In this document: positions 6,124-7,074 of the stretch, one piece after another | Position numbering within the stretch: the stretch's first letter is position 1 | Layout: each line of letters opens with the position of its first letter | From: an uncultured bacterium | GTDB taxonomy: Bacteria > Bacillota > Clostridia > Oscillospirales > Ruminococcaceae | Direction of reading: 5' to 3' | NCBI GenBank assembly: GCA_934845495.1 | Contig: CAKWRB010000063.1 | Span: 224-7,297 of the forward strand | DNA length: 7,074 nt | Notes under the pieces: model-generated | Database searches by the model: none | Told to the model about the DNA's origin: nothing | What the model saw: only the letters and a program-made list of their open reading frames with translations | Made by a program: the position numbers and the translations under genes

Positions 6124-6195
6124 AGAAAGAAAGAAATGGTGAAAGAGATTTGGCCCTGCTTTTTACTCTGTCCCATACAGAAAGGATTTGATACT

Positions 6196-7074
6196 ATGTT
6201 CCGTCTTTTGAAAAACGGCGATGTCTATGCCCCTGAACACATTGGCAAGGCTGATATCCTCATCTGCAATGATAAAATCGTGGACATTGCAGAGCACATC
6301 GACTTTGACTACCCCGGTACCGAAGTGGTGGATCTGGAAGGCCGCAAGGTGATCCCCGGCGTGATCGACCAGCACATCCATGTTACAGGCGGCGGCGGTG
6401 AGAGCGGCTTCACCAGCAAGGTGACCGAGGTCGGCCTCTCCGATCTGGTTCGCGGCGGCGTCTGCACCCTTGTGGGCGTTCTGGGCACCGACTCGATCTC
6501 CCGCAATGTGGAAAGCCTGCTGGCCAAGGTCAAAGCCCTCAACGAAGAGGGGCTGACTGCCTACTGCTACACCGGCTCCTACGACTATCCCTCCCCCACC
6601 ATCACCGGTTCGGTTGGACGGGATATCGCCCTGATCGACGAGGTCATCGGCGTCAAGATCTGCATCTCGGACCACCGCTATGCCGGCATCACCCGCAAGG
6701 AGCTCACCAAGCTGGCAGCGGCTGCCCGTGTGGCTGGTCTGGTCGGCAACAAGCCGGGTGTGGTACACATCCACATGGGTTCCGGCAAGAAGGGCCTCAA
6801 GGAGGTCTTTAAGATTCTGGAAAAGACCGATATCCCTGTCAAGACCTTCCGTCCCACCCACGCCAGAAACAACCTCAAGGATATGATGAAGCTGGCCAAG
6901 ATGGGCGGCTATGTGGACTTTACCGCCTCCCCGCCCTCGGGCTGTGCCGCTATGATGAAGGAATTCATGGCAGAGGCCCCGGATGGCAGCGTGACCATGA
7001 GCTCCGACTCCAACGGCAGTATGCCTGTATGGAACGAGAAGAACGAACTGATCGGCATCAAGGCTGCCGAGAGC
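6196..7074 (+). CDS. iadA: Isoaspartyl dipeptidase (beta-aspartyl peptidase), first 293 residues (cut by window edge)
   Basis: A binuclear-zinc amidohydrolase that cleaves beta-aspartyl dipeptides arising from isoaspartate-damaged proteins. It aligns by eye along its length with E. coli IadA (390 residues), so about a quarter is missing at the right edge. Expected metal ligands are present: H60 and H62 (DQHIHV), the carboxylatable K154 (GVKICISDHR), H193 (HIHMG), H222 (PTHARN) and catalytic D271 (SSDSNGS). GGGGE at 65-69, LGTDSISR at 96-103, Y129 and R161 match active-site positions of the E. coli enzyme. The E. coli sequence PTHVNRN reads PTHARNN here, shifting the arginine by one. The start ATG at 6196 follows AAAGGA (6181-6186) at nine bases and matches the family N-terminus (FRLLKNGDVYAPE). 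An in-frame ATG at 6136 would add 20 residues without family similarity or a good ribosome site. A paralogous amidohydrolase with altered substrate is possible. Confidence 0.9.
   Translation, partial: MFRLLKNGDVYAPEHIGKADILICNDKIVDIAEHIDFDYPGTEVVDLEGRKVIPGVIDQHIHVTGGGGESGFTSKVTEVGLSDLVRGGVCTLVGVLGTDSISRNVESLLAKVKALNEEGLTAYCYTGSYDYPSPTITGSVGRDIALIDEVIGVKICISDHRYAGITRKELTKLAAAARVAGLVGNKPGVVHIHMGSGKKGLKEVFKILEKTDIPVKTFRPTHARNNLKDMMKLAKMGGYVDFTASPPSGCAAMMKEFMAEAPDGSVTMSSDSNGSMPVWNEKNELIGIKAAES

Noticed and set aside
6136..6195. An upstream in-frame ATG as the real iadA start, or a leader peptide
   Set aside because: It is about six bases from the predicted transcription start with no ribosome site, adds 20 residues absent from the family, and AAAGGA precedes the ATG at 6196.
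6163..6861. A 232-residue minus-strand frame opposite iadA
   Set aside because: The plus-strand frame carries the full IadA metal-ligand set; the antisense frame is a codon-bias shadow.
1..7074. Mobile elements, prophage remnants, CRISPR arrays, tRNA or rRNA genes
   Set aside because: No transposase or integrase, no long terminal repeats or spaced repeat arrays, and no tRNA-like cloverleaf was seen; all long frames are explained by housekeeping genes.

Overview
The window looks like chromosomal DNA from a Gram-positive, moderately GC-rich Clostridia-type bacterium, most likely from the Oscillospiraceae/Ruminococcaceae side of the class. This is inferred from several independent signs: a Bacillus/Clostridium-style LexA (DinR) box, a tetrahydrofolate riboswitch in front of an ECF-type folate transporter gene, strong AGGAGG-type ribosome sites, and the protein variants. 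Nothing suggests a phage, plasmid or insertion sequence. There is no CRISPR array, tRNA or rRNA. Two genes are cut by the window edges: uvrA on the left and iadA on the right.

Positions 1-3924 are a DNA-repair block on the minus strand, transcribed radC, then uvrB, then uvrA. uvrB and uvrA are 15 bp apart and form an operon. The uvrB promoter lies in the 124-bp gap after radC. A perfect GAAC-N4-GTTC LexA core covers its expected transcription start, so the UvrAB excision-repair genes are predicted to belong to the SOS regulon. radC has its own upstream promoter with no LexA box.

Positions 3925-5139 hold a radC/pseudouridine-synthase divergent promoter region and an RluA-family pseudouridine synthase on the plus strand. 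A strong hairpin follows, placed to end transcription from both sides.

Positions 5144-5960 are a folate-uptake unit on the minus strand. In transcription order it has an extended -10 promoter, a GNRA-capped hairpin at the RNA 5' end, a class-I-like THF riboswitch, a 13-bp hairpin burying the Shine-Dalgarno sequence, and the FolT-family ECF S component. The inferred logic is folate feedback on translation of the folate transporter. The energizing EcfA/A'/T module is not in the window.

Positions 5961-7074 hold the rest of the divergent folT/iadA region and the start of iadA (isoaspartyl dipeptidase). The intergenic part has two good inverted repeats, and iadA has a perfect TATAAT promoter. No wholly new system is visible. 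The most interesting content is the regulatory DNA and RNA between otherwise familiar genes.
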